A DNA stretch of 55,442 bases from an uncultured Bacilli bacterium (GTDB lineage Bacteria > Bacillota_I > Bacilli_A > RF39 > UBA660), in NCBI GenBank assembly GCA_944363715.1, contig CALVUX010000013.1:1-55442 (forward strand). The letters are read 5' to 3'. Position 1 is the first letter of the stretch. Each line of letters begins with the position of its first letter. Below are positions 43,968 through 52,173 of this stretch, piece after piece. Position numbers and translations under genes: made by a program. The notes beneath the pieces were generated by a model, which saw nothing but the letters and a program-made list of their open reading frames with translations, did not search any database and had not been told where the DNA came from.

Positions 43968-45290
43968 CTACTCATATCTCAGTATTATATCATAAAATTC
44001 ACTATTAGTCTTATCAAATTTAGATTTTTTTAAACCAGGCACAAAAACTACATGTCCACGACTATCAACAACTATAGGCCATATATCTCTATCTGAAGCA
44101 GGAATCTTACTATCTATAAAGATATCTTTTATTTTTTTATGTCCCCCTCCCTTAATAGCCATAACATCTCCAAACTTTCTAGTTCTAACTATTAAAGGTA
44201 AAGTTACTTCCTTACTAGATAGTTTAATTATATTATTACTATTTCCTTTAACTGAATCTAATAGTTCTAATTTATGACCATTAGGAAGCATTACATCCTT
44301 ACTAATTTCTATTTCATAACTACTAAGTAAAGTAGGATTTCTTCTAATAGATAAAGTATTATAACACTTTATAACTTCAACGTCATTAGGTAAATTAACT
44401 TTAGCATTACTTTTTTTACTATTAATAAGACTTTCTATTAAATCTAAATGTTTATCATTTATTAACATTAAATCATCTTGATAAAAGCTAGATATAAACT
44501 TTTCTAATATAATTCTTTTTATAAAATTATTAATCTCTAAGTATTTATCTATATAAAGTTTATTATCTTTAACTACTTTATTAATCGCTTTACTAGCTTC
44601 CTCTTCTATAAAATCATCTGCATCACTTAACACATTACTAAACTTTAAATACTTCTTATGAATATCTTTATCTTCACTCTTTAAGAAAGGTAATACTTCT
44701 TTACGATATCTATTTCTCGTATAAACACTACTAAAGTTACTTTTATCAATAGCATAAGGTATTTTATTCTTATGACAATAATCTAAAAGTTCATCTTTAG
44801 TTAAACCAATAAAAGGTCTATAAATGTAATACCCATCCATTTTTACTAATTTTTTAAAGCCACTATATCCTCTTAAAGTAGAACCTCTAGCAATTCTCAT
44901 AAGTATTGTTTCCATCAAGTCATCGCCATGATGTGCCGTAAAAAGGTATTTTGCATTATACTTCTTAACTACATCATCAAAAAACTGATATCTAATATTT
45001 CTCGCTTCATTATGAAAGTTATCATCACCATAACCATTTATTTTCATATATTCAAAGATTACATTATTCTTTTTACAAAACCCTTCTAAATCTTCTTTCT
45101 CTTTAGCACTCTCACGTCTTTTATCATGATTAACATGAGCACAAACTAATACTACATCATGACTCTTCCTATATTCTAAAAGTGTCTTAAATAAAGCCAT
45201 AGAATCAGGCCCATAACTACACGCAAAGACTAAAAAATCCCCATCTTTAACTTTTATATCTTTATATAAATCCAAAACATTCATACACAT
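43968..45290 (-). CDS. tilS: tRNA(Ile)-lysidine synthase
   Basis: TilS modifies the wobble C of the CAU-anticodon tRNA-Ile to lysidine so that it reads AUA, which is frequent in this AT-rich genome. The 440-residue protein has the N-terminal ATP-pyrophosphatase domain with HVNHDKRRESAKEKEDLEGF and TAHHGDDLMETILMRIARGS and two C-terminal domains. The P-loop reads SYGPDS (25-30) where most TilS have SGGxDS. Start at 45290 or six bases later; the ribosome binding site is weak, and coupling to the divIC gene nine bases upstream is likely. Confidence 0.92.
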   Translation of the reverse strand: MCMNVLDLYKDIKVKDGDFLVFACSYGPDSMALFKTLLEYRKSHDVVLVCAHVNHDKRRESAKEKEDLEGFCKKNNVIFEYMKINGYGDDNFHNEARNIRYQFFDDVVKKYNAKYLFTAHHGDDLMETILMRIARGSTLRGYSGFKKLVKMDGYYIYRPFIGLTKDELLDYCHKNKIPYAIDKSNFSSVYTRNRYRKEVLPFLKSEDKDIHKKYLKFSNVLSDADDFIEEEASKAINKVVKDNKLYIDKYLEINNFIKRIILEKFISSFYQDDLMLINDKHLDLIESLINSKKSNAKVNLPNDVEVIKCYNTLSIRRNPTLLSSYEIEISKDVMLPNGHKLELLDSVKGNSNNIIKLSSKEVTLPLIVRTRKFGDVMAIKGGGHKKIKDIFIDSKIPASDRDIWPIVVDSRGHVVFVPGLKKSKFDKTNSEFYDIILRYE

Positions 45291-45299
45291 ACTTACTGA

Positions 45300-45614
45300 T
45301 TACTCACTTTCCTCTTCATCATCTTCAGGTATTTTTAAAATATATTCCCCATCTTTAGAATAAAAATACTTTTCTCTTGCATATCTTGCAACATAATCAG
45401 AATCTTGAAGTTTATTAACATCAGACTCTAACTCTTCTTCTTTATCTTTCAAAGAAGCAAGTTCTTTTTTCAACTCTCCTTTTTCTTGATATTTACTATA
45501 TATCATAGTCCAATATCTAAAAATTGTAAACGTAGTAAAAATAATAACAGCAAAAGAAACACCAAGTAATAGTACTGGACCTAATTTTTTCTTTTTTTTT
45601 CTACTTTTTGCCAT
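45300..45614 (-). CDS. divIC: DivIC/FtsB-type septum formation initiator
   Basis: The 104-residue protein has a short basic cytoplasmic start (MAKSRKKKKKLG), one membrane helix (about 14-34) and an extracytoplasmic coiled coil (about 40-75), followed by YVARYAREKYFYSKDGEYIL, typical of DivIC/FtsB. It takes part in the divisome with FtsL and DivIB. Its place between yabQ and tilS is that of divIC in Bacillus. It has its own promoter, whose -35 lies in the preceding terminator. Confidence 0.9.
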   Translation of the reverse strand: MAKSRKKKKKLGPVLLLGVSFAVIIFTTFTIFRYWTMIYSKYQEKGELKKELASLKDKEEELESDVNKLQDSDYVARYAREKYFYSKDGEYILKIPEDDEEESE

Positions 45615-45642
45615 TAAAATTTCACCTACTTTCCTAACATAT

Positions 45643-45671
45643 ATTATAGACCCATAAAAAAACTAGTTCAA
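45643..45671 (-). promoter_or_regulatory. divIC promoter nested in the yabQ terminator
   Basis: TTGAAC (45666-45671), 17 bases, TATAAT (45643-45648) on the minus strand. The -35 is part of the hairpin at 45655-45683, so the end of the spore genes and the start of the housekeeping block share bases. Confidence 0.65.
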
Positions 45672-45683
45672 TATTAACTAGTT
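45655..45683 (-). terminator. terminator after yabQ
   Basis: AACTAGTT (45661-45668) and AACTAGTT (45676-45683), a self-complementary octamer, pair around seven bases. The minus strand then has a T run. Confidence 0.8.
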
Positions 45684-46017
45684 ACTTTTTACACTTTTGG
45701 TCATCTTTTTTAATTTTTTTCTTGACTTCAGGCATCTTTAATAGTTTTCTAAAACACTTACTAAAATCAAAGAACAAGGAAAAGCCAAATATTATAAACA
45801 AATAGAAATATGGATGAATAATCGCATTATTTATTTTTCTCATAACAAGAAAATAAATAAGTACTAAATCTAAAATAAAGATAATATTAAAGAAAATCTT
45901 AATGCTTTTTTTCTTATAAAAAAGCAAGTTATAATTAAAATTATATAAGACTGATAAAATTGCCCCATATATAAAAGAGAAAATTAAAGCCACTACTTGT
46001 TCAGATAAATTCATCAT
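45682..46017 (-). CDS. yabQ: spore cortex protein YabQ
   Basis: YabQ is a mother-cell membrane protein needed for the spore cortex in Bacillus. The 111-residue protein starts NLSEQVVALIFSFIYGAILSVLYNF, with three hydrophobic segments and a Lys-rich tail, in line with the YabQ family. It overlaps yabP by four bases (ATGA), and its own stop is followed by a terminator. Position between yabP and divIC is the same as in Bacillus. Its likely sigma-E-type promoter lies ahead of yabP and could not be picked out. Confidence 0.85.
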   Translation of the reverse strand: MMNLSEQVVALIFSFIYGAILSVLYNFNYNLLFYKKKSIKIFFNIIFILDLVLIYFLVMRKINNAIIHPYFYLFIIFGFSLFFDFSKCFRKLLKMPEVKKKIKKDDQKCKK

Positions 46018-46313
46018 CTAAACAATCTATTAAAGACACTAGAACCGTCTTTTTCTTTTTTACCATTATTTTCATCCATATAAGAAAAACCTTTTATTAA
46101 GCCTTTAATAGAAACATTACCTGCTAAAGTATCTAATTTAACAAGTTCCAAATCTTCTCCTTTAACAACTAAAAATCCCATAACTGTTTCAAGTAAAAAC
46201 TCTTCACTATCAAAGTTTTCAATTTTCTTAACTCCAGTAATAAGTAAGTTCTTTCTTTCTGTAATAGTAATACTATGATTATAATTATTAATAATTGCTT
46301 CCTTTGTTTCCAT
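46014..46313 (-). CDS. yabP: spore protein YabP
   Basis: The 99-residue protein has the two-layer beta pattern of the YabP/YqfC family, with NYNHSITITERKNLLITGVK, TVMGFLVVKGEDLEL and VSIKGLIKGFSY. It is soluble, without a signal. In Bacillus it belongs to the sporulation gene pair yabPQ. The start is the ATG at 46313, preceded by TTAGGTGAT; longer frames into spoVG are not real. It lies 55 bases after spoVG. Confidence 0.9.
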   Translation of the reverse strand: METKEAIINNYNHSITITERKNLLITGVKKIENFDSEEFLLETVMGFLVVKGEDLELVKLDTLAGNVSIKGLIKGFSYMDENNGKKEKDGSSVFNRLFR

Positions 46314-46368
46314 ATCATCACCTAATAAATGATATGCAAAAAAAAAATAAATATGAAAAAAAGAAGAA

Positions 46369-46647
46369 TTAATCTTCTTTAGTATCTTCATCTTTAATGT
46401 TATTATATGCTTCAATAATTTTATCTTGAAACATTGCTCTAACTTCTGGATTAATTGGATGTACAATATCACGATATCCTCCAGCTTGAGTCTTTCTACT
46501 AGGCATAGCAATAAAAAGTCCATTATCACCTTCAATGATTCTAATATCGTGAACAGCAAAAGAATCATCAATTAAAACAGATGCAATACCTTTCATACGA
46601 CTTCCTTCTTTTTCAATTTTTCGTACATTTACAGATGTAATTTTCAT
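46369..46647 (-). CDS. spoVG: SpoVG, RNA/DNA-binding regulator
   Basis: SpoVG is a small nucleic-acid-binding protein that affects septum formation at sporulation in Bacillus and virulence genes elsewhere. The 92-residue protein starts [20 protein letters not shown] and has the conserved [30 protein letters not shown] precedes the ATG. In the 92-base leader I see a possible TATAGA -10 but no clear sigma-H site, although spoVG is the classical sigma-H gene in Bacillus and a SigH homologue is encoded at 24333. Confidence 0.96.
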   Translation of the reverse strand: MKITSVNVRKIEKEGSRMKGIASVLIDDSFAVHDIRIIEGDNGLFIAMPSRKTQAGGYRDIVHPINPEVRAMFQDKIIEAYNNIKDEDTKED

Positions 46648-46739
46648 ATGTAACCTCCTAATACTAAGTCTTATAAGTCAATTCTATACCAGTTAACTAA
46701 CTTTTGCAAGATATTTTTAAAACATTGTCAATTACTTTA

Positions 46740-47780
46740 CTAAATATTAAATGAGTTACCCTTATCTTTATACGTATTAACTATTTGTTCTGGTGTTAAT
46801 AAAAGACCCATTTCTTTTTCCTTTTCTAATTGCTCATTATATGAATCTACTAACTTTTTATAATTTTCTAAGCCATAATTTCTAATAGCAACAGTTAAAG
46901 ATTTTATAAATTCGATAGAATCCATATAATCAGGAACAAAAGACTTAAGAGCAGAACATCCCATATTAGAAAGCAAATAATTATAAAAATTTCCCAAATA
47001 ATAATTAGTAACAGTTAAAGAATTATCATATTCACTTGCAACAGAAGAAAGCCTACCCATATCATCATTATTCTTTGTTAGCAAATCATAATACAAAACT
47101 TGAGGAATATCATAAGAAATTGCTATTTCATTAATTACTCTTTTAGTATCTTCACTAGTTTCTGAAGGAAAAAAACCGCCAGCACTTCTTGTTAAAGATA
47201 ATTTTTCATAATGAAATCTATCACTATTAGTAAGAGTTTCTTTTACTGCATCCTCTAAACTTCCATTAACTATTTTCACAGTAAAGTTAAGATTACATAA
47301 CCTACTTTTATCAAAATCACTTAAAGAATTATAAAAATCTTTTTTAATAAGCAAAACACCACTTGAAGAAATAATAACTTTTCCTTTAATAGCAGTATCA
47401 GTAGGCATCAAAGAAACAACATCAGAAATATGCTCTTTTAAACCATCAACAATTACACAATTCTTATTACTAAACGTATTATTCATATCATCAGGAACTA
47501 AACCATTTAAAGAAAATAAAACCACTGAATTATATGAAGAAATATATGGTAAATAGCTATCTAAAATTTCTTTTCTTTTTGTTTGATACTCTTCATCATT
47601 AATTTTAGTAAAATCATATGATTCAAGTATACCTTGTTCAGTTAACAAATCACTAATCATAAAACTAATCTGCATTCCATTTGGTTTAACTAAATATGGA
47701 ACTTCACTAATAGGATTAATAACTCCATCAAATGGAATAATATTAGTCGCTCTAACTATAGCAATGTTATCAATATTCAT
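46740..47780 (-). CDS. hypothetical protein in the sporulation cluster (346 aa)
   Basis: I do not recognise this protein. It is soluble, without signal or membrane segments, with two mixed alpha/beta parts: residues 1-180 (starting NIDNIAIVRATNIIPFDGVI, with VIISSSGVLLI near 135) and 200-345, mainly helical. RSAGGFFPSETSEDTKRV near 210 and the C-terminal LTPEQIVNTYKDKG look conserved-like. The start is the ATG at 47780, with AGAGG upstream. It lies between veg and spoVG, where Bacillus has sspF, ispE, purR and yabJ, so a sporulation or DNA-related role is possible, but this is by position only. Confidence 0.7.
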   Translation of the reverse strand: MNIDNIAIVRATNIIPFDGVINPISEVPYLVKPNGMQISFMISDLLTEQGILESYDFTKINDEEYQTKRKEILDSYLPYISSYNSVVLFSLNGLVPDDMNNTFSNKNCVIVDGLKEHISDVVSLMPTDTAIKGKVIISSSGVLLIKKDFYNSLSDFDKSRLCNLNFTVKIVNGSLEDAVKETLTNSDRFHYEKLSLTRSAGGFFPSETSEDTKRVINEIAISYDIPQVLYYDLLTKNNDDMGRLSSVASEYDNSLTVTNYYLGNFYNYLLSNMGCSALKSFVPDYMDSIEFIKSLTVAIRNYGLENYKKLVDSYNEQLEKEKEMGLLLTPEQIVNTYKDKGNSFNI

Positions 47781-47821
47781 ATAAATCACAACCTCTTATA
47801 CTAAGTATACCATAAAATAAA

Positions 47822-48037
47822 CTACTTAAGTATCTCCAAACTAGAAGTAATCAAATCACTATAAGAAAAAGATTTAATATTATTATCATCAACTAATTTA
47901 ACTACAAATATAGAATGATATGTCTCTATTATTTCCCCATCAAATTCTACTATTTGATTTCTACTACCATTAAATTTAAAATGAAGTATCTTTCCTTCTT
48001 GAGACTTAACCTCATCTCTTACTTTATCAACATTCAT
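47822..48037 (-). CDS. veg: Veg protein
   Basis: Veg is a small conserved protein (DUF1021) of Bacilli, linked in Bacillus to biofilm control through SinR and to spore outgrowth. The 71-residue protein starts NVDKVRDEVKSQEGKILHFKFNGSRNQ in the family manner and has the second beta half IIETYHSIFVVKL. It overlaps yabG by four bases (ATGA), hence it is coupled to it. Order rsmA-yabG-veg is as in Bacillus. Its link to biofilm is interesting given the TasA-like cassette close by. Confidence 0.93.
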   Translation of the reverse strand: MNVDKVRDEVKSQEGKILHFKFNGSRNQIVEFDGEIIETYHSIFVVKLVDDNNIKSFSYSDLITSSLEILK

Positions 48038-48813
48038 CTAGGATACCCCACATACATAACACCATTAGTAATAATACCACCCATACCATCACTACCATAA
48101 TGTGTTTTATCTAAAAGACTTATTAAATCAATTTCTTTATTCTTAGGAGATAATGCTACAGCACTTGCTATTATAGCAGGGTCTAAAGCATGAATATTAA
48201 TCCTCTTAGGACTAGAAGCAAAGTTAGCACCAGCTTTAATTAAATCTTCATAAAAAGACTGACATGCTCCTGCTATTATAATGAGTTTATCTTGATTTCT
48301 CTCATACTCTCTAGCTTTAACAGTTGCCTTAACAAAATTATTAGAATTCTGATAACTAGACAAATTATTCTTATCTTTATTTTTCTTAAAAGAATCATGT
48401 CCTGTAATAACTAAAATATCTGGTTTATACTCTTTTAAACAAGAAGTAATATCTCTTTCAAATCTTTCTTCATCCAAATTAACACCATAAGCTTCTAAAT
48501 GCATATCTTTATAAAAATCTATACATCTTTTCAAGTAATCTTTATCCCCATCAATATGTAAAATCTTTCCAGGTAAATAAAAGTATTCACTTCTATCTAA
48601 ATTTAACATATCTTTAATCTTTAAAGCATCATTACGGTCTTTATTATTATCATAATTTACTAAAGCCTTTTCTAAATCATCTAAACTACTATCAGCATAA
48701 AGTCTAACATCTATTCCCTTTAAATAAGCTATATCATCTTTAATATCAATAATTGTAAATATTATATCGTTATTATAAGAATTCCTAGTTACAACATCAC
48801 CTATTTTAAACAT
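48034..48813 (-). CDS. yabG: sporulation-specific protease YabG
   Basis: YabG is a mother-cell cysteine-type protease that processes spore-coat proteins. The 259-residue protein begins MFKIGDVVTRNSYNND and carries the typical stretches FYLPGKILHIDGD, DILVITGHDS and IIAGACQSFYEDLI, with the likely active His in ITGHD and Cys in AGACQS, and ends MGGIITNGVMYVGYPR. The ATG at 48813 has GGGTGA upstream. This is strong evidence that the organism makes endospores. Confidence 0.95.
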   Translation of the reverse strand: MFKIGDVVTRNSYNNDIIFTIIDIKDDIAYLKGIDVRLYADSSLDDLEKALVNYDNNKDRNDALKIKDMLNLDRSEYFYLPGKILHIDGDKDYLKRCIDFYKDMHLEAYGVNLDEERFERDITSCLKEYKPDILVITGHDSFKKNKDKNNLSSYQNSNNFVKATVKAREYERNQDKLIIIAGACQSFYEDLIKAGANFASSPKRINIHALDPAIIASAVALSPKNKEIDLISLLDKTHYGSDGMGGIITNGVMYVGYPR

Positions 48814-48851
48814 AAAATTCACCCATTAAATTATATGTTTAAAAGAAATAA

Positions 48852-49655
48852 TTATGATTTATATAAAGTATTAGCCATCTCAACAAATATTTTATAATCT
48901 AAAGCCTCAGCTCTCACACTCAAATCATATCCATATTTATTTAAAACTCTCTCTAAAAGTTCTAAATCATATTTTTTTAAATTATTTCTTAAAGTCTTTC
49001 TCCTAAACTGAAAACTATCATGAACAAGTTTTATAAAAAAGTCTTTATCTACTAACTCTTCGAGCATCTCTTTTCTACTAAAAGACACAACAATACTATC
49101 TACATTAGGTCTAGGATAAAACTGATTTCTATCAACAATAAATTCTTTTCTCACATCAAAAAAATAATTAAGAATAACAGTAAGAGCCCCATAATCTTTT
49201 GTAGATACCTTACTACAAAATCTATCCCCAACCTCTTTTTGAACCATCATTACAATTTTTTCAAAAGCTAAATTACTATCAATCAATTTAAAAAGTATAG
49301 GAGTAGTTATATAGTATGGTACATTACTAACAAAATAAATATTATTATAAGAATATTTCTTCACATCTAAAGCAATATCTGCCTTAAGAAAATCAGAAAA
49401 TAAGACTTTTGCATTATTATAATCCTTAAGTCTAACAGAAAGAATATCTTCTAAATTATTATCTATTTCATAAGCCAAAATATTACTATCTTTATATAGT
49501 TCTGCTAAAGCAACAGTTAAATTACCACTACCAGGGCCTACTTCTATAATCAAAGACTCTGGTTTAACTAAAGCAACTCTAGCAATTTTATCAACAATAG
49601 CTTTATTCTGTAAAAAATTTTGCCCAAACTTTTTCTTAAATTTAAACTCTTCCAC
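48852..49655 (-). CDS. rsmA: 16S rRNA dimethyladenosine transferase RsmA/KsgA
   Basis: The enzyme dimethylates two adjacent adenosines near the 3' end of 16S rRNA and serves as an assembly checkpoint. The 267-residue protein has KKFGQNFL, the S-adenosylmethionine site EVGPGSGNLT, the catalytic NVPYYITTPILFK and a C-terminal helical domain with FRRKTLRNNL. The start is the GTG at 49655, eight bases after AAGGAAG; a GTG at 49664 abuts that site. A promoter (49691-49719) precedes it, so it heads the rsmA-yabG-veg operon. Confidence 0.96.
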   Translation of the reverse strand: MEEFKFKKKFGQNFLQNKAIVDKIARVALVKPESLIIEVGPGSGNLTVALAELYKDSNILAYEIDNNLEDILSVRLKDYNNAKVLFSDFLKADIALDVKKYSYNNIYFVSNVPYYITTPILFKLIDSNLAFEKIVMMVQKEVGDRFCSKVSTKDYGALTVILNYFFDVRKEFIVDRNQFYPRPNVDSIVVSFSRKEMLEELVDKDFFIKLVHDSFQFRRKTLRNNLKKYDLELLERVLNKYGYDLSVRAEALDYKIFVEMANTLYKS

Positions 49656-49690
49656 AAAACTCACTTCCTTTAATTTTACTTATTATTTAG

Positions 49691-49719
49691 ATTATATTAA
49701 GAGTTAAAATAATTGTAAA
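49691..49719 (-). promoter_or_regulatory. rsmA promoter
   Basis: TTTACA (49714-49719), 17 bases, TATAAT (49691-49696) on the minus strand, right after the terminator of the surface cassette. Confidence 0.7.
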
Positions 49720-49755
49720 GAAAAAAGTCTAAGCTTTCTTTAATTCCTTAGACTT
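49720..49755 (-). terminator. terminator of the surface cassette
   Basis: AAGTCTAAG (49725-49733) and CTTAGACTT (49747-49755) form a nine-pair stem that includes the stop codon of the 49729 gene. On the minus strand TTTTTTC follows. Confidence 0.85.
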
Positions 49756-50184
49756 ATCAACATTTTTATCTTTTTCTCTAAACATAAATAATATATTTGC
49801 AATTAGCAAGCCATATAACATAATCCTTATATATGCTATAAAATTATCAAAATAATTAAAGTCAATACCATACCCATATTTTTGGTTTAAAACCATATTT
49901 GTATCAAAAATAGCCCTATATCCAACAAAAATTATTATAGCAAAAACTAAACAGCAAGTGAGATTATAAAATAAATTCTTAGTAACTCCTATCTGTTTAA
50001 AAATCATATTAATAATAAATACAACAAATAAAAGAAGAAAAGGAATAAGCTGTGATAGAATACTAATCATATCCTTATCTAGTCTTACATTCATTCTAAT
50101 TAGTATAAATAAAGTAAGTCCAAAAGATCCAACTAAAAGAAGAAATTTAAGTATATAAAACAAACCATTAAATATTCTTTTCAT
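49729..50184 (-). CDS. four-helix membrane protein at the end of the SipW cassette
   Basis: A 151-residue protein with four membrane helices (about 8-27, 40-60, 72-90 and 112-132), a Lys-rich cytoplasmic tail and no recognised family. It is the last gene of the cassette, three bases after the 50188 gene and before a strong terminator, so it is very likely cotranscribed with the SipW and TasA-like genes. It may help in membrane assembly or anchoring of the surface polymer; this is by position only. Confidence 0.7.
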   Translation of the reverse strand: MKRIFNGLFYILKFLLLVGSFGLTLFILIRMNVRLDKDMISILSQLIPFLLLFVVFIINMIFKQIGVTKNLFYNLTCCLVFAIIIFVGYRAIFDTNMVLNQKYGYGIDFNYFDNFIAYIRIMLYGLLIANILFMFREKDKNVDKSKELKKA

Positions 50185-50187
50185 ATT

Positions 50188-50877
50188 CTATCCTCCCACC
50201 ACAATACTTCTATACCAATTTGATATTTCCACAAGCATATCTAATGTATTAATATAATTATTCATAGTGCTCGAATAACTATCATTAACTAAATTAAAGA
50301 AATTATTCTTATTAGCATCAGTACTAAAATTATAATGATCTGAATTCTCAATATTATTTTGAATATAATCAGTAGATGTTAATACACTACTAACATTTAA
50401 ATCAATATATGGACTTATTAAATTAAAATCAGGCAAAGATGTTATAGTATCTATGTTTTGCATAGATTTTATTTGCATAACTAAACAGTCATTAAGTATT
50501 TCATTTCTATAATCTAAAATAAAATTATAACTATCTTTAATATTAATCTCATTTAGCTCAAAATATTGCATCAAAGAATCACTTTCAATAATATCAAGGC
50601 AAGATTGAAGTTTTATTTTAACAGTATTAAGGCCATAAGTATTTAAAGTTCCTGTATAAGTAGATTGATCATATACACTTATATTATTTTTAATAGTCTC
50701 AATTTTATTTTGAACATTCATTTTATTATTAATATTGTACTCACTTATATCAATTTCTTGTGCTAATTCTTGCATATGATAAAAATTTATAAAAAGCAAG
50801 AAAAAAGCAAGTCCAAATATTAATCCAGTAAAGGTATAAGCAAATACATTAGCATACTCTAGTAATATTTTTTTCAT
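50188..50877 (-). CDS. single-pass membrane protein with extracytoplasmic helical domain
   Basis: The 229-residue protein has one membrane helix (about 12-34) and an outer domain of some 190 residues, rich in Asn, Ser and Ile and mainly helical, ending in SNWYRSIVVGG. No family recognised. It starts within the last four bases of the TasA-like gene at 50874, so the two are coupled. It could be a chaperone, tether or terminal piece for the secreted fibres, analogous in position to TapA but not similar in sequence. Confidence 0.7.
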   Translation of the reverse strand: MKKILLEYANVFAYTFTGLIFGLAFFLLFINFYHMQELAQEIDISEYNINNKMNVQNKIETIKNNISVYDQSTYTGTLNTYGLNTVKIKLQSCLDIIESDSLMQYFELNEINIKDSYNFILDYRNEILNDCLVMQIKSMQNIDTITSLPDFNLISPYIDLNVSSVLTSTDYIQNNIENSDHYNFSTDANKNNFFNLVNDSYSSTMNNYINTLDMLVEISNWYRSIVVGG

Positions 50878-51419
50878 AAATCATCCTCCATTTGTATATT
50901 GACATTAAAATGATAATATTTATTTTGCCAATTAGTATTTTGAGCAGATTCGGCAACATAAATACGTAATTGATATTTGTTAACCTGGCCCGCCGCAATA
51001 TTTCTTGTATCTATAATATTATTGTTAATATCGCTTAAGTTCCCGATTTTGATAACATTTCCATTTAAAGACAACTGATATCGTAATTGACTTCTAGAAA
51101 GTAACTCTCTGTTACTATAGGATTCATCATCACTAATAATACTATCCTCTAATAAAACATTGTAAGTAACAGAAGTATCTCCATTATTACTTACTGTAAC
51201 TTCATATGGAGTTAATATTGTCGCTGTATCATCATCCAGAGGAATAAGTCCTTCTTCATCAATCGTATTATTAAAGTCATCTGCTTGAACCGTAACAGAG
51301 CTCGTAGCATAATTATCATAAGATGAACCATAGAAAAATCTATACCACAACATAGAGGTAGCAAAAATAAATGAAAACAATGCTATACCTGCTAAAATTA
51401 ATAAAATAATTTTTTTCAC
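50874..51419 (-). CDS. TasA-like secreted protein, divergent member
   Basis: The 181-residue protein has an N-terminal hydrophobic helix followed by a beta-sandwich-like region with TPYEVTVSNNGDTSVTYNVLLED and YQLRIYVAES, which matches the 'YRLRMWV' end motif of the four other TasA-like proteins. It has two aromatic residues after the helix (MLWYRFFYG) rather than the A-A-F cleavage-like site of the others, so it may stay anchored. It is coupled to sipW (four-base overlap) and to the next gene, and might be the base or minor subunit of a fibre. Confidence 0.75.
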   Translation of the reverse strand: MKKIILLILAGIALFSFIFATSMLWYRFFYGSSYDNYATSSVTVQADDFNNTIDEEGLIPLDDDTATILTPYEVTVSNNGDTSVTYNVLLEDSIISDDESYSNRELLSRSQLRYQLSLNGNVIKIGNLSDINNNIIDTRNIAAGQVNKYQLRIYVAESAQNTNWQNKYYHFNVNIQMEDDL

Positions 51420-52093
51420 TTTTTAAACCTTCTTTCCTTCTTTGATATATTTTTCTTTTTTTCTATCCTTTTTTCCATTTTACGCATATCATTCTCATCA
51501 GAACTTCTTAAAGTCCTAATTAATTTATATATATCATAACCGATAATCATAATAGCAGGAGCAATAATAATAGAAACCCAACCTAAAATAGAACTTAAAT
51601 AATATTGAATATAACCTACTTTTGGAATTACAAATAATACTTTACCATATATTTCATTAAAACTGATTCTAGAAGAATCTTCAGTATTATTATTATCACC
51701 TTTAGTAGTATAAAGATATTCACCACTACTAGTTTTTTCAATATTTATAATTCTATGAGTAACACGAACACCAGAATATCTATAATCTGTAGAATTAAAA
51801 GTAATAACATCTCCTTCAGATAAGTCTTCTGGAGTATCAACTCTCATAGTAACAACAATATCCAAAACATTAATAGCAGGAACCATAGAGGGACTAACTA
51901 TTGTATAAGCAGAGAACAAATCCTTCTTATTGTTTCCAGATTTTAAATTGTGCTGTTTATCAATAAAATTAACTACAAACACTAAAAAAACAATAATCAT
52001 AATCAAGCATATTGAATACATCAATACAGTTGCAAGAAAATGAAAAATTTTTTTCAACTTTATAAACCATTTTTTCTTATTTAACCTTGTCAA
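51416..52093 (-). CDS. sipW: SipW-type signal peptidase I
   Basis: This 225-residue signal peptidase of the endoplasmic-reticulum (Ser-His) type has a membrane helix (about 20-45), nucleophile Ser in IVSPSMVPAI, the His in RVTHRIINIE in place of the Lys used by ordinary bacterial enzymes, and GDNNNTEDSSRI, then a C-terminal membrane helix and a basic tail. SipW cleaves TasA and TapA in Bacillus. Here it sits between TasA-like genes and should process them. I prefer the TTG at 52093, five bases after GGGTG, though a GTG at 52105 is possible. Confidence 0.9.
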   Translation of the reverse strand: MTRLNKKKWFIKLKKIFHFLATVLMYSICLIMIIVFLVFVVNFIDKQHNLKSGNNKKDLFSAYTIVSPSMVPAINVLDIVVTMRVDTPEDLSEGDVITFNSTDYRYSGVRVTHRIINIEKTSSGEYLYTTKGDNNNTEDSSRISFNEIYGKVLFVIPKVGYIQYYLSSILGWVSIIIAPAIMIIGYDIYKLIRTLRSSDENDMRKMEKRIEKKKNISKKERRFKK

Positions 52094-52173
52094 GTTATCA
52101 CCCACTTATTACTCTTTAAGTACAATACCATAAATGTTAGAAGTTTAAAACATCTTTTATTTAATTTCAATTT

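Noticed and set aside
46314-46571. longer start for yabP reaching into spoVG
   Set aside because: The extra part is spoVG read in another frame; the ribosome binding site TTAGGTGAT defines the ATG at 46313.
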